A stretch of 64,000 nt of DNA from Flavobacteriales bacterium UBA1993 (GTDB lineage: Bacteria > Bacteroidota > Bacteroidia > Flavobacteriales_G > Salibacteraceae). The notes below the pieces were generated by a model that made no database searches, had not been told where the DNA came from, and saw nothing but the letters and a program-made list of their open reading frames with translations. The stretch spans positions 61,551 to 125,550 of the forward strand of contig DDCZ01000084.1 of the NCBI GenBank assembly GCA_002336485.1, written 5' to 3'. Positions 17,221 through 27,166 of this stretch are shown in pieces (the first letter of the stretch is position 1; the number at the start of each line of letters is the position of its first letter). The position numbers and the translations under genes are program-made.

Positions 17221-19410
17221 ATGAAGCACTCCATTTTCACCGTTTTTATTTTACTCACTGGGTTAACCTCTCAGGCTCAATCTTCGTTTGATCAGCAACT
17301 GACAGAAGCTTCAAACATTAGACTTACGGTGAATAACGTAGGTACCTTTGGAAATGGCTTTAGAGGAAGCTATGATCTTTTGGATTTTGCCTCTGCCGAA
17401 TTTCCTGCAAATTCTGGCATCGAGCACCTTTTCGAAGCTGGTATTTGGATCGGCGGAAAGGTTGATGGTGTCGAAGTGGTATCGACCGCCGCGTATGACC
17501 AGTCTTCTGGATACAGTGCTGGCAAGGCTGGCTACGAATTTAACGGAGAACTGGGTTCCGCGTTCCAAATTCGATCTTCTCTCTTTGACAGCCCTAACTA
17601 CTCACCTGAGGCTGTTTCGCATCAAGACTTTATTGCGGATTTTTCAGATAAAAATATTCTCGTTCCAGGCACGAGTACTCCGATTCAAAACCATGACAAT
17701 CCCATGAATGTGCAAGTGCACTTTGAATCGTACAACTGGAACTATTCCTTTAGCGATTTCATGATCATTTGTAACTACACGGTTACGAATGAAGGCACCA
17801 AACCGATAGACGATATGTATATCAGTATGTGGAGCAATGAGGTTGTTAGAAATACAAACGTAACCCCCGCTGGCCAAGGCGGCAGTGCGTTCTATGACAA
17901 AGGTGGAAATGGGTTTATTGATTCGCTCAATTTAGCTTACTGTTATGACGCCACTGGTGATGTTGGGTTTACAGAGAGCTTTATTGGGCATATGTTTCTC
18001 GGGGCTGAAGACAAAGGAGGATTTCGTCATCCAAAAACGGACGATTCTATCAAAGCCAATTATCAAACGTGGCAATTCAATTCCACCGCCCAAGACTTTT
18101 TCTTTCCTCAATCGGAGACACAGCGCTACGCAAAACAAACAGACGGATTCAATCAATGGCCCTGTTGGTCAGAAACCGGATCCCCTGATCCACGTTGCGG
18201 CGGTTTTCAACAACAGACAATTCAAGATGCAATCAGCGCACCTGGAAACAGAAGCGACCTTCTTTCCATTGGCCCCTTCAAGGATGTACAGCCGGGGGAA
18301 TCCATAACGTTTGCATGGGCGTGGGTTTTCGCCAAAAAGAACGAGGATGGAAAACCGAATATTGACAACACCACAAAGCAAAAGGCCAATCTTATTGAAC
18401 ATGCCCAATGGGCGCAAACCGCCTATAATGGAGAAGACATCAACTTCAACGGCGTCTTAGATCCAGGAGAAGATAGCGATGGTGATGGGGTTATCACGCG
18501 ATTCATCTTACCTACTCCCCCAGACATTCCTAAAACCAAAATTATTGCCAGAGAAAAAGGATTGGACATTTATTGGAGTCTTAACTCTGAGTTATCTGTA
18601 GATCCGATTACTCAAGAGAAGGATTTCGAAGGGTACAACATTTACCTAACCAAACTAGGCGACGACGTGGCGAATTCACTGAATTTGACTGAGGCTCTCA
18701 AGCTTGCCGCTTCGTTCGATACGGAGAACAACAATTTATTCTACGACTCAGGGTTTGAATCGGTTCTTCTCGAAAACCCCGCAACGTTTGAGGGTGATTC
18801 GAATACTTATCACTACAAATACAGCATTAATGGATTGGTAAACGGATGGCAATATATTGTGGCAATCACTGCTTTTGACCGAGGAGACAATGAGAGCAAT
18901 CTAGAGTCTCTAGAAAGCTCCTTATTGGGAAATAATTTCCGTGTTTTCCCTGGAACTTTGGAGAACAGCAAGTTTGAAGAGTATGGTGGAGATCTCAATA
19001 ATTTACAATCTCGGTTAAACTCTGACCTATCAGATAGCTTGGAACAATACAGACCGTATGCCTATCCGAACCCTTATTACGCCGGAGCTTCGTGGGAAGG
19101 TGTTTCAACCTTTGAGGAGGATAAAAAAATCAACTTTGCCAACCTGCCAAAGCGTTGCGTTATTCGGATATTCACACTGTCGGGTGACTTAATTAAAACG
19201 ATAACCCATGATGAGAACTACGACGGTTCAAGTCAGAGGTGGTATGAAACCTATTCCGACCCATCTAAAACTGTATTCTCAGGAGGAGAGCATAGTTGGG
19301 ATCTCTTAAGTGAAGATGCGCAAATCATTGCGCGTGGCACGTACCTCTTTTCTGTTGAGGACCTTGAAACAGGAGCATTTTGGAAAGAAAAATTCGTCAT
19401 TATTAAATAA
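17221..19410 (+). CDS. Secreted beta-rich protein with Fn3-like and FlgD/T9SS-like C-terminal domain
   Basis: A 729-residue exported protein, function not recognised. ATG at 17221 is preferred to the adjoining TTG because it starts a clean signal peptide (ending SQAQ). Seen: a large beta domain (about 25-400); an acidic DINFNGVLDPGEDSDGDGV stretch (about 403-421) resembling calcium-binding repeats; an Fn3-like module (about 440-570, DFEGYNIYLTKLG ... WQYIVAITAFDRGDNESN); and a C-terminal module starting with AYPNPYY and ending KEKFVIIK, similar to FlgD-Ig/T9SS-associated domains. It lacks the standard compact type A sorting signal, so T9SS export is likely but unproven. It is first in the eight-gene run. 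Confidence 0.72.
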   Translation: MKHSIFTVFILLTGLTSQAQSSFDQQLTEASNIRLTVNNVGTFGNGFRGSYDLLDFASAEFPANSGIEHLFEAGIWIGGKVDGVEVVSTAAYDQSSGYSAGKAGYEFNGELGSAFQIRSSLFDSPNYSPEAVSHQDFIADFSDKNILVPGTSTPIQNHDNPMNVQVHFESYNWNYSFSDFMIICNYTVTNEGTKPIDDMYISMWSNEVVRNTNVTPAGQGGSAFYDKGGNGFIDSLNLAYCYDATGDVGFTESFIGHMFLGAEDKGGFRHPKTDDSIKANYQTWQFNSTAQDFFFPQSETQRYAKQTDGFNQWPCWSETGSPDPRCGGFQQQTIQDAISAPGNRSDLLSIGPFKDVQPGESITFAWAWVFAKKNEDGKPNIDNTTKQKANLIEHAQWAQTAYNGEDINFNGVLDPGEDSDGDGVITRFILPTPPDIPKTKIIAREKGLDIYWSLNSELSVDPITQEKDFEGYNIYLTKLGDDVANSLNLTEALKLAASFDTENNNLFYDSGFESVLLENPATFEGDSNTYHYKYSINGLVNGWQYIVAITAFDRGDNESNLESLESSLLGNNFRVFPGTLENSKFEEYGGDLNNLQSRLNSDLSDSLEQYRPYAYPNPYYAGASWEGVSTFEEDKKINFANLPKRCVIRIFTLSGDLIKTITHDENYDGSSQRWYETYSDPSKTVFSGGEHSWDLLSEDAQIIARGTYLFSVEDLETGAFWKEKFVIIK

Positions 19411-19444
19411 ACTACTCGTCAATTAATCGCTCAAATAAAACGTC

Positions 19445-21847
19445 ATGAAATCAATTTTACTCTCGCTCTTACTTCTCTGGGTCTCTTGCATAGCATTCGC
19501 CCAATATCCCGTCGTTAGCATCTCGGATATTCAGTTTGTCACACAAGCTGCAACCGGAAACTGTGACGACCAGACCACGTACCTCGGCGACACCGTCATC
19601 ATTCGGGCCAAGGTGGTGGCTGATGGATATGAATCAGTTCCAAGTGGAATAGCAAGCGCCGCTACTGGACACAAAAACTTTTGGTTGCAAGAAGGAAATG
19701 GAGGGCCATTTTCAGGGATCGATATTTTCAGCCTGTCAGGCTCGAGCGTTTCTGAGGATATTCACAACCTGCTAGCTGGAGATTCGGTTGAAGTAGTTGG
19801 GGTAATTGATGACTATAACGGTGAAACAGAATTAATCCCATTAGAAGGAAACAGCATTACGCTCTTAAGTCAAAACCTTGACATCACGCCTGCGGTGGCG
19901 GAAATTGCTGATTTGAACGATGCCGATCGAAACAATCTTCTTCAAACGGGCGAGCAATGGGAGGGTGTTTATGTGGAATTCCATAACGTAACTGTTGCCT
20001 CAGTCGATTTCTTTTCTGGAGGCTCTAGAGTTAGTTTCAACGTTGAAGATCAATTTGGAAACTTAATAAATGTCTCTGACCGATACCGTGTTCAAAAGCT
20101 CCCAGGTGAGGGAGGAACATTCGTTGCGCCTAATGTTGGTGACCAAGTAGATACGTTACGTGGAATCATATTGCACAGCAAAAATAACTGTGCCGGATTC
20201 AGCGGCCGAGGTTATGAACTACACCCGTTCAGCGAATCGGATTATGTATATGGAGCCTCAGCACCAAGGATTTTCAATATTACTCGGACTCCTACCGTGC
20301 CAAGTTCAACAGATGATGTTACTATCAATGCAGACATCACCGATAACGATGGAAATGTTGTGAGCGCTACGCTTTACTACGCAACGGGTACCACAGGAGC
20401 ATTTACATCAACTGCCATGACCCTCGCTAGCGGAGAGACATACGAAGCTGACATTCCTGCCCAGTCAGATGGCACGCTCGTGCGATGGTATTTGGTAGCA
20501 GAAGATGATAGTGGGTTGGTCACAACATTGCCAAATTCAAACCCAGCCACATTGACCTATCTGTACAGAGTGCGTGATAATGGATTGACAATCTATGATC
20601 TTCAGTACACTCCATATAGCGCGGGAACAAGCCCTTATGTTGGCGAATCTGTTTCCGTTGAAGGCGTGGTTACCGCAGGTGTAAATTCCACCGATACTGG
20701 AGACTTAGGTTCGGTTTACATTCAACAAGAAAACCAGCTGAGTTATGCGGGAATCTGGTTGATGCAAGGCACCAATCTTACATCGTTAAACAGAGGTGAC
20801 AAAGTCAGTGTTGAAGGAGTCGTTGCCGAAAACTTCGGCATGACGGCCCTGACTGATATCGCATCCGTATCGGTAACGGGATCGGGCACCATCTCTCCAA
20901 CGGTATTAAACCCTGATAGTTTTTCCATCTACAATGCAGCAAGCCATGAGCAATATGAAGGCATGTTAATCAAATTTGAACATCCAACTGCGGGCGAAGA
21001 CCTTTATTTGGTCGAGCAAAATGCTGATGCTCAAACAGGCAATAACTATGCGGAATACCGAGTTGGGACCGATGAGTTTAATCCCTCATCTGGAACACGA
21101 ATCATCGCTGGTCGAAACGGAGCAAACAGTTCGCTCTACGTATCCTATGTCAATGACTCGCTTTGGGAGGTTTCGAGTGGAATTATGAACGTACCAGCTA
21201 ATGTTGTGCATTACGGTGAATACATGGAATCGATCTCAGGAATCATGTATTACAGTTTCGGAGATATGAAGCTCTTTCCACGAAACAACAACGACATTGT
21301 AAATTATGGCGGAGGCCCCGTATATGCATCTGCTTACCCTGCAGAAGACACAGTTTGCCTAGGTGAGACTGTTCAGTTCGTAAATAATTCTTCTGCGGTG
21401 GCGGATCAATTTGACTGGACATACAGCGACGGTGGAACCGCGTCAATTAAATATCCAATGTACGCCATCACCACTCCTGGAATGCACTCAATTACGATGA
21501 CTGCTACAAACACGGTAGACGGTGAAAATGACCAGACCATTTTAACAGATGCTGTATTTATTGACACGTCAGCCAACTGTGGCCTCGGTGTTTTTAATCA
21601 TAAGGTTGAATTTGCTGCGGTTTATCCAAATCCGGCACATGATTTTATCTATGTCGAATCATCCAACATCTCTGGTAGTATGATGGTGTCCATGTTCGAT
21701 CTAAGTGGAAAGAAAGTAATTAGCACCACATCATACATTCGACGATCGAAAGTGGATCTAAGCGAACTTCAATCTGGCCTTTATTTGATTGAGGTGCGTA
21801 ATAATGAAGGTGCGCTTATCGCAACACAAAAGGTCGTTAAAGACTAG
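19445..21847 (+). CDS. Secreted T9SS type A protein with two OB-fold-like domains and a PKD domain
   Basis: An 800-residue extracellular protein. Domain order: signal peptide (1-20, CIAFAQ); a first OB-fold-like domain (about 35-260, TVIIRAKVVADGY, DSVEVVGVIDDYNG); a Fn3-like module (about 275-375); a second OB-fold-like domain (about 385-600, YVGESVSVEGVVTAG, GSVYIQQ, GDKVSVEGVVAENFGMTAL); a PKD domain (about 620-705, CLGETVQFVNNSS); and a T9SS type A sorting domain (about 720-800, VYPNPAHDFIYV). The second OB domain resembles the YhcR/ExeM-type OB fold found next to secreted nucleases; no nuclease domain is present here. It starts 34 bp after the previous gene. Nucleic-acid binding is an inference from the fold. 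Confidence 0.78.
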   Translation: MKSILLSLLLLWVSCIAFAQYPVVSISDIQFVTQAATGNCDDQTTYLGDTVIIRAKVVADGYESVPSGIASAATGHKNFWLQEGNGGPFSGIDIFSLSGSSVSEDIHNLLAGDSVEVVGVIDDYNGETELIPLEGNSITLLSQNLDITPAVAEIADLNDADRNNLLQTGEQWEGVYVEFHNVTVASVDFFSGGSRVSFNVEDQFGNLINVSDRYRVQKLPGEGGTFVAPNVGDQVDTLRGIILHSKNNCAGFSGRGYELHPFSESDYVYGASAPRIFNITRTPTVPSSTDDVTINADITDNDGNVVSATLYYATGTTGAFTSTAMTLASGETYEADIPAQSDGTLVRWYLVAEDDSGLVTTLPNSNPATLTYLYRVRDNGLTIYDLQYTPYSAGTSPYVGESVSVEGVVTAGVNSTDTGDLGSVYIQQENQLSYAGIWLMQGTNLTSLNRGDKVSVEGVVAENFGMTALTDIASVSVTGSGTISPTVLNPDSFSIYNAASHEQYEGMLIKFEHPTAGEDLYLVEQNADAQTGNNYAEYRVGTDEFNPSSGTRIIAGRNGANSSLYVSYVNDSLWEVSSGIMNVPANVVHYGEYMESISGIMYYSFGDMKLFPRNNNDIVNYGGGPVYASAYPAEDTVCLGETVQFVNNSSAVADQFDWTYSDGGTASIKYPMYAITTPGMHSITMTATNTVDGENDQTILTDAVFIDTSANCGLGVFNHKVEFAAVYPNPAHDFIYVESSNISGSMMVSMFDLSGKKVISTTSYIRRSKVDLSELQSGLYLIEVRNNEGALIATQKVVKD

Positions 21848-21858
21848 ACGACTGGTCT

Positions 21859-23319
21859 GTGCCACTGAAACCAAATAATATCATCCTATTTGTATGCATC
21901 GGCCTCCTTGGGATCGGTGCGTGCAAAAAGGGCGCTCCATTGGAAAATGAAGCACCCGAGACTCACTTGTCTGTTGGTGCAATTAACCTGACTGGTCAGG
22001 CTCGCCTGAATAGCTTGGTAAAGCTCGAGTGGTGGGGAACAGATCCGGACGGATACATCACCGGTTTTGAATTCAGTTTTGATGAAAATGTTTGGCACTT
22101 CACGGAAAGCCAGGATTCTACCTTTCTATTTACAATCACGGAAGGTAGCGACACCATAGATATCGATTTTTGGGTGCGTGCCGTAGACAATTCAAAGGTA
22201 GTAGACGCATCGCCGGCGTATCTCAGCATCCCTCTAAAAAACACCCCTCCAGAAGTTTCATTCGTGGATGAATTGATGCCCTCTGATACGGCGTTCAATC
22301 TTCTTACATTGGCTTGGGATGCCGTTGACCTAGATGGATTTGAATCAATTAAGGAAATCCAAATCAAGGTAAACGAAGGCGATTGGATTACATTTAGCCC
22401 AAGATCGGCTGATGGCGAAACAGAGTTTGCGACCTTGGTTCCAGAAAATCCGAAGGCCACGGGCCCTGCCTCCGCTAGCCTATTCAGCGAATCGGGTGAT
22501 GTGCTCGGAACAAGCACTTCATTGAGATTAAATGGGTTGAACAGCATCTATATCAGAAATGTAGATCTCGCCGGATCTGTCAGCATTGAAGACACGCTTG
22601 ACAACATTTATTTCAACGGGCAAACGGAAGATTTACTTGTATTAGGCACCAGCAGTGCACTACCAAACGCGTTTTACAAATCCCAGCTTGATGGAATCGG
22701 AGTAAGTTTTGATTTCATCGATTATGTTTTGGAGGATCGAAAAAACATGCCTCGTGTTTGGAACCCTTCCATGTCGATTTTGTTATCCCAATATGACAAG
22801 GTATTGATCTACGCTGCGGAGGATGTTGTGGTCAATGCTCAAACAAAACAGGAAGACATATTCTTAGAATTTGCGGCATCGGCCATTGATGGTTATATCA
22901 ACAATGGCGGTAAAGTTTGGATTGTTAGCAGCATGCCCAACGGTCATAGCCCCAACAGCGCATTGTTCGGAATCTTACCCGTCGATAGTTTAAGCTCGTC
23001 ACCACCCCCAAGCCAGGCCAGGTTGCCAATCGATTCATTGGCGGTTGGAGCGTTTGGCTATCCAGATTTAACATCAAACGCTCTTATCACCATTGATCCG
23101 TTTTATGCCTCGTCGGATGCGGAAATAATCTATGCTGCTCAGTTGACTAAAAACCTGGGCTGGTATGGGCCTGAAGACAACTGCATTGGGGTGCGCCGTA
23201 AGGTTTCGGGAAACACAGCGATGGTATTCATTTCGGTCGATTTGCATCGAATAAACAAGGATGAACCCGCTGTAGCCGCATTATTTGAGAAAATTCTTAA
23301 ATCGGAATTCAATTGGTAG
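21859..23319 (+). CDS. Lipoprotein with Fn3-like modules and a Rossmann/GATase1-like domain
   Basis: A 486-residue predicted surface or periplasmic lipoprotein. The GTG at 21859 is taken as start, giving a signal with lipobox GIGAC (Cys22). Seen: two Ig/Fn3-like segments (about 30-125 and 128-260, WWGTDPDGYITGFEFSFD and LAWDAVDLDGFESIKE), then an alpha/beta region (about 265-480) with LLVLGTSSALPNAFYKSQLDGIG, YDKVLIYAAEDV and IDGYINNGGKVWIVSS. That last region resembles class I glutamine-amidotransferase-like folds found in non-enzymatic proteins; no Cys-His-Glu triad is evident. It sits 11 bp after the OB-fold protein and overlaps the TonB receptor gene by 7 bp. Confidence 0.72.
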   Translation: MPLKPNNIILFVCIGLLGIGACKKGAPLENEAPETHLSVGAINLTGQARLNSLVKLEWWGTDPDGYITGFEFSFDENVWHFTESQDSTFLFTITEGSDTIDIDFWVRAVDNSKVVDASPAYLSIPLKNTPPEVSFVDELMPSDTAFNLLTLAWDAVDLDGFESIKEIQIKVNEGDWITFSPRSADGETEFATLVPENPKATGPASASLFSESGDVLGTSTSLRLNGLNSIYIRNVDLAGSVSIEDTLDNIYFNGQTEDLLVLGTSSALPNAFYKSQLDGIGVSFDFIDYVLEDRKNMPRVWNPSMSILLSQYDKVLIYAAEDVVVNAQTKQEDIFLEFAASAIDGYINNGGKVWIVSSMPNGHSPNSALFGILPVDSLSSSPPPSQARLPIDSLAVGAFGYPDLTSNALITIDPFYASSDAEIIYAAQLTKNLGWYGPEDNCIGVRRKVSGNTAMVFISVDLHRINKDEPAVAALFEKILKSEFNW

Positions 23320-26153
23320 CAAGAAAGCTGGGACATATCGGTTTTTTAGTTTGCCTGCTCTCAATTTTGTTTGCTGGACGCAGCTTTGGACAAAACGGTA
23401 AACTAGAAGGAACCATCATTGACAAGGAAACAAACGAAACCCTTCCGGGCGCCACAGTTATTCTAATTGGCACATACAAGGGAGCGAGCACGGACATGGA
23501 TGGCCACTACGTCATTGAAGATATTAAACCCGGGGACTATGCAGTTAAGATCACCTACATCGGTTATAGCGATAAAATCATTAACGGCATTCAGATAGCG
23601 AAGGGTCAAACAAAGAAGCTTGACAGTAAAATTTCTCTACGATCAAATACTTTGGGTGAAGTGGTCATTGAAGGTGAACAAGTAATCGACCTGGAAAGCG
23701 GCAAGTCTGAAATAAAAATAAGTCAGGACGATATATCGGAAATGGCTGTTCGAGAAGTTCAGGACATTGTTAAAATGCAGGCCGGCGTTAGCGAGAACCC
23801 TGATGGGCTGCAAATTCGGGGAGGCAGGGTCTATGAAACGCAGTATGTAGTTGATGGTATTTCGGCTCAAGATCCACTCGCGGGAACAGGATTTGGGGTT
23901 AACGTGGCTTCGGATGCTGTTAGTAGCGTTACCGTGATTACCGGTGGCGCGGGCGCCGAATTCGGTGATGGATCGTCGGGTGTAATTTCAACACAAATCA
24001 GGGAAGGTGGAGATAAACTGGAAGTGAGTGGAAATTGGTTGACTGACAACTATCTCACCAACAGAAACAAAGGCTCGAGTTGGAACACTGATATCTGGCA
24101 GTTTTCTTTGGGAACACCGATACCATTTACAAAGAAGAAACTCACGTTGTTCACCACTTCTAGCGTAGAATTGACGGACACATATTTTCGAACTACAGCC
24201 ACTCAACTTCACTCATCGCTGTTCACCAAAAATGATAGTCTTTGGGCGCCTCGGCAAGACAACAAATGGTCAAACACAGTTAAACTCGCCTATACAGTGC
24301 GGCCAGGCTTCAAGATTTTCTTGACAAATCAGCACTCTTTAAGCATTAACCAAAATACACGGACACTTCAAATTGTTGGGTTCGACGCCGTGGTCAGACC
24401 AGGTTTCCAATATGAGTTCAGCGAGAACCTAGATAATGCGACCACATACACGCATCAATCCAATTTAAGTGTGCTAGGAATGACCTATTCATTTCCAAGC
24501 AACAAATTGACCGTGACCTCGAACATTGGTCGATTGTTTACAAACCTACGCGCCGATGCAAACGGGCGTCCATTTCGAAGTGAAACCGTAGATCAGATTT
24601 ACGACCCCGAATCTATTATTACAAACCCCGTTACTGCATTCAATCCTGGCGATTCCATTGTCTATGTAAATGCTGCTAATGGCTTGATAAACAATGGAGG
24701 TGTTTCACGGACGTGGCACGACCATTACGTTAGGGAGTACACGATAAAAAACATTGTCCATTATTATCCAGACAGTAAATTTCACAAATTCACATTTGGG
24801 CAAGAACATCAGGAAACACAATACCAATGGGCCGATGTCAACAGGCCATGGGTAGGTGCACCAATTCAAATTAATGACACGCTGACAACTCCATCAATTA
24901 GTGTCGGATCAAGCAGTGATATTTGGGCCGTAAATGCTGCTGATGGCGGTTTTTTTGCTGAAGACAACATTGTATATAAGGGCATTAATGCGACCCTCGG
25001 ATTAAGATTAAACTATTGGGCATTTGGAAAATTTGTTGACGATGCGGTAGCTGACCCAAACGCCTTGGTTATTGACGAAGTGAGAAGCCGCTACGACAAA
25101 CGAACCGTATCGATTCTAGGCCGCCGGTTCCAAGCAAGGTTGTTGCCGCGTATAAACGTTTCATTTCCGGTGACCGAGAATAACGTGCTCTATTTCAATT
25201 ATGGACATAGCATGCGCTTGCCGCATCCGCGTTTTGTTTACGCTGGACTAGACCCGGTCTATCAGGATCGAGGCTACCTCTCTCGCCTTGGTAATCCAGA
25301 TTTAAAACCTGAGACAACCGTGTCTTATGAGATGGGGATTAAATCGCAGGTGACTCGAAATTTGGGGGTAACCTTTACCGCATTTAATAATGACAAATAC
25401 GATTACATCGTTACAAGAACGATTATTATTAAGGATCAGACGGGGCGATTGGTTGACAAAACCACCTCCATTAATCAAGACTACGCGCGCATTGTAGGGC
25501 TCGAGCTAGGATTAAACTATCGCCTTGGAAAATACATCCGTACTTTCTTTAACGGCGCGTATCAAGTCGCTACAGGGAAGTCAAATTCTGCCGCAGAATC
25601 ATTGCTTCAGATTCGACAAACCGGATACGTCAACACTACCAAAGAGCAGTATTTAGCTTGGGACAGACCTTGGGACTTTAAGGCTGGCGTCATTTTTAGA
25701 GCGGATTCGAACGTTCATATTGGTAAAATCCCACTCAATGGCTTTCGTGTCTTTATAACGGGAACGTATAAATCGGGCCTTCGATACACACCATATACAT
25801 ACGTGGGAGACAATGACATTGGAAGGCCGATGTATTTCGAGGTCATTGACCAACCGTATTCTGAAATTGGTAAGAGTTGGCACTGGGTTGATCTGAAAAT
25901 CACGCGAGATTTTGTGACAAAAAAGAATCGCGGCGCATCCTTAAGCATGGAGATTAAGAACATCTTCAACGTTCAAAACACCCAAATCGTTAATCCAGTC
26001 ACAGGGAAGGCATACGAGTATGGAGATGCGGTTCCTGAGAGTTGGAGAGACCCTGCATACCCTAGTCCGCTTGATTCAAATGAGCCCCCGATGAATCCCG
26101 CCCGATATACAAGCGGACGTCAAATACTTTATGGTTTATCCTTTCGATTTTGA
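23313..26153 (+). CDS. TonB-dependent outer-membrane receptor with carboxypeptidase-regulatory-like domain
   Basis: A 946-residue TonB-dependent receptor that should move a bound ligand across the outer membrane using proton-motive force. A TTG start (23313) is used because no ATG or GTG gives the signal peptide (HIGFLVCLLSILFAGRSFG) and the next ATG lies inside the mature protein. Seen: an N-terminal carboxypeptidase-D regulatory-like domain (about 28-115, GTIIDKETNETLPGATVIL); plug domain (about 130-235, MQAGVSENPDGLQIRGGR, DGISAQDPLAG, GAGAEFGDGSSGVI); and a large barrel with GHSMRLPHPRFVYAG. It is not paired with a SusD gene, so it is probably not a classical glycan SusC. The ligand is unknown. 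Confidence 0.9.
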   Translation: MVARKLGHIGFLVCLLSILFAGRSFGQNGKLEGTIIDKETNETLPGATVILIGTYKGASTDMDGHYVIEDIKPGDYAVKITYIGYSDKIINGIQIAKGQTKKLDSKISLRSNTLGEVVIEGEQVIDLESGKSEIKISQDDISEMAVREVQDIVKMQAGVSENPDGLQIRGGRVYETQYVVDGISAQDPLAGTGFGVNVASDAVSSVTVITGGAGAEFGDGSSGVISTQIREGGDKLEVSGNWLTDNYLTNRNKGSSWNTDIWQFSLGTPIPFTKKKLTLFTTSSVELTDTYFRTTATQLHSSLFTKNDSLWAPRQDNKWSNTVKLAYTVRPGFKIFLTNQHSLSINQNTRTLQIVGFDAVVRPGFQYEFSENLDNATTYTHQSNLSVLGMTYSFPSNKLTVTSNIGRLFTNLRADANGRPFRSETVDQIYDPESIITNPVTAFNPGDSIVYVNAANGLINNGGVSRTWHDHYVREYTIKNIVHYYPDSKFHKFTFGQEHQETQYQWADVNRPWVGAPIQINDTLTTPSISVGSSSDIWAVNAADGGFFAEDNIVYKGINATLGLRLNYWAFGKFVDDAVADPNALVIDEVRSRYDKRTVSILGRRFQARLLPRINVSFPVTENNVLYFNYGHSMRLPHPRFVYAGLDPVYQDRGYLSRLGNPDLKPETTVSYEMGIKSQVTRNLGVTFTAFNNDKYDYIVTRTIIIKDQTGRLVDKTTSINQDYARIVGLELGLNYRLGKYIRTFFNGAYQVATGKSNSAAESLLQIRQTGYVNTTKEQYLAWDRPWDFKAGVIFRADSNVHIGKIPLNGFRVFITGTYKSGLRYTPYTYVGDNDIGRPMYFEVIDQPYSEIGKSWHWVDLKITRDFVTKKNRGASLSMEIKNIFNVQNTQIVNPVTGKAYEYGDAVPESWRDPAYPSPLDSNEPPMNPARYTSGRQILYGLSFRF

Positions 26154-27166
26154 TGAAGGCTCGACAATCATATCAACTATTGGTGCTGGCAATGCTGTTG
26201 TCCTTGACAAGCTTCGGGCAAATACTTCCTAACCTTGGAGGCCAACGCGCGGGAATTTCATCCATTACCTTTTTAAAGAATGATATAAGTCCAAGATCAG
26301 TGGCCATGGGAGGCGCAAACCTTACCCTTTCCGCAGATGGTATGTCAACGTTTCACAACCCGGCATTGATGGCCCAAAACGATATGATTCACGTTACATT
26401 GAACGATCTTTCGATTGGAGCGGGAATTCAACAGGGTTGGATTTCAGGGGTGCTGCCACTACCAAAATCGACGAGTGCCATTGGACTAAATGTTAACTAC
26501 ATGTCAAGCGGATCGATGAAAGTTCGAACGGAATTTCAACCGACGGGAACCGGAGAGCGATTCTATTCAAATCAAGTGGCGACCGGACTCGCTTTCGCTA
26601 AAAAACTCAGCGATCGATTCAGTTTTGGGGTAAACCTCAAATATGTGTATGAACAGCTTGCACAGTATCGTAACAGCACCGTTGCGGCCGACCTCGGATT
26701 CCTCTATTCTACAGACATAAAAGACTTAAAGTTTGGAATCGTCGTTCAAAATTTCGGAGGCAATTCTTCACTAAATGGCGATTATCTCGCCTCCGAATTC
26801 AATCGTAATGGAGTGAGCCTCGACAAAAACGCGGTGCCAACGGTCTTCCGACTTGGAACATCGATTCGCCCTTATCAGGATGAAAAGCAATCAATCCTTC
26901 TCGCGCTTCAACTAGAGCACCCGAACGACAATAGCGAAAACATTCGCTTCGGAGTTGAGTATGAATATCAGGAGCTACTGTACCTACGCACAGGTTATAA
27001 AATCAACGTGAAAGGAGAACGTTTTCCAACGCTGGGGGCTGGTTTTCGTCCAAAGTTCAAACGTAACGTGCTGATGGTGAACTATGCTATGAACATAACT
27101 CAATATCTAGGTACGATCCATTCTTTTGGATTGGACGTGGGACTAAACATGGATAAAAGAGAATGA
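26153..27166 (+). CDS. PorV/PorQ-family outer-membrane protein
   Basis: A 337-residue beta-barrel protein of the PorV/PorQ family. PorV is the T9SS shuttle that carries cargo from the translocon to the attachment complex; other members are accessory. ATG at 26153 overlaps the preceding stop (TGATG). Seen: signal peptide ending SFGQ, the family opening SITFLKNDISPRSVAMGGANLTLSADGMSTFHNPAL, split here by small differences from PorV, then alternating strands (NYMSSGSMKV, FGVNLKYVYEQ, FGVEYEYQELLYLRTGY). Its place inside a run of secreted-protein genes suggests that it serves those cargos, but this may not be the genome's main PorV. Confidence 0.82.
   Translation: MKARQSYQLLVLAMLLSLTSFGQILPNLGGQRAGISSITFLKNDISPRSVAMGGANLTLSADGMSTFHNPALMAQNDMIHVTLNDLSIGAGIQQGWISGVLPLPKSTSAIGLNVNYMSSGSMKVRTEFQPTGTGERFYSNQVATGLAFAKKLSDRFSFGVNLKYVYEQLAQYRNSTVAADLGFLYSTDIKDLKFGIVVQNFGGNSSLNGDYLASEFNRNGVSLDKNAVPTVFRLGTSIRPYQDEKQSILLALQLEHPNDNSENIRFGVEYEYQELLYLRTGYKINVKGERFPTLGAGFRPKFKRNVLMVNYAMNITQYLGTIHSFGLDVGLNMDKRE

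Noticed and set aside
21996..22547. 183-residue open frame on the minus strand
   Set aside because: Antisense shadow of the GATase1-like lipoprotein gene, with Ser/Asn-rich composition and no motif.
23313..26153. SusC-type glycan receptor of a polysaccharide utilisation locus
   Set aside because: No SusD-like lipoprotein or glycoside hydrolase is encoded in the run; the lipoproteins present have Fn3/GATase-like and NHL architectures.
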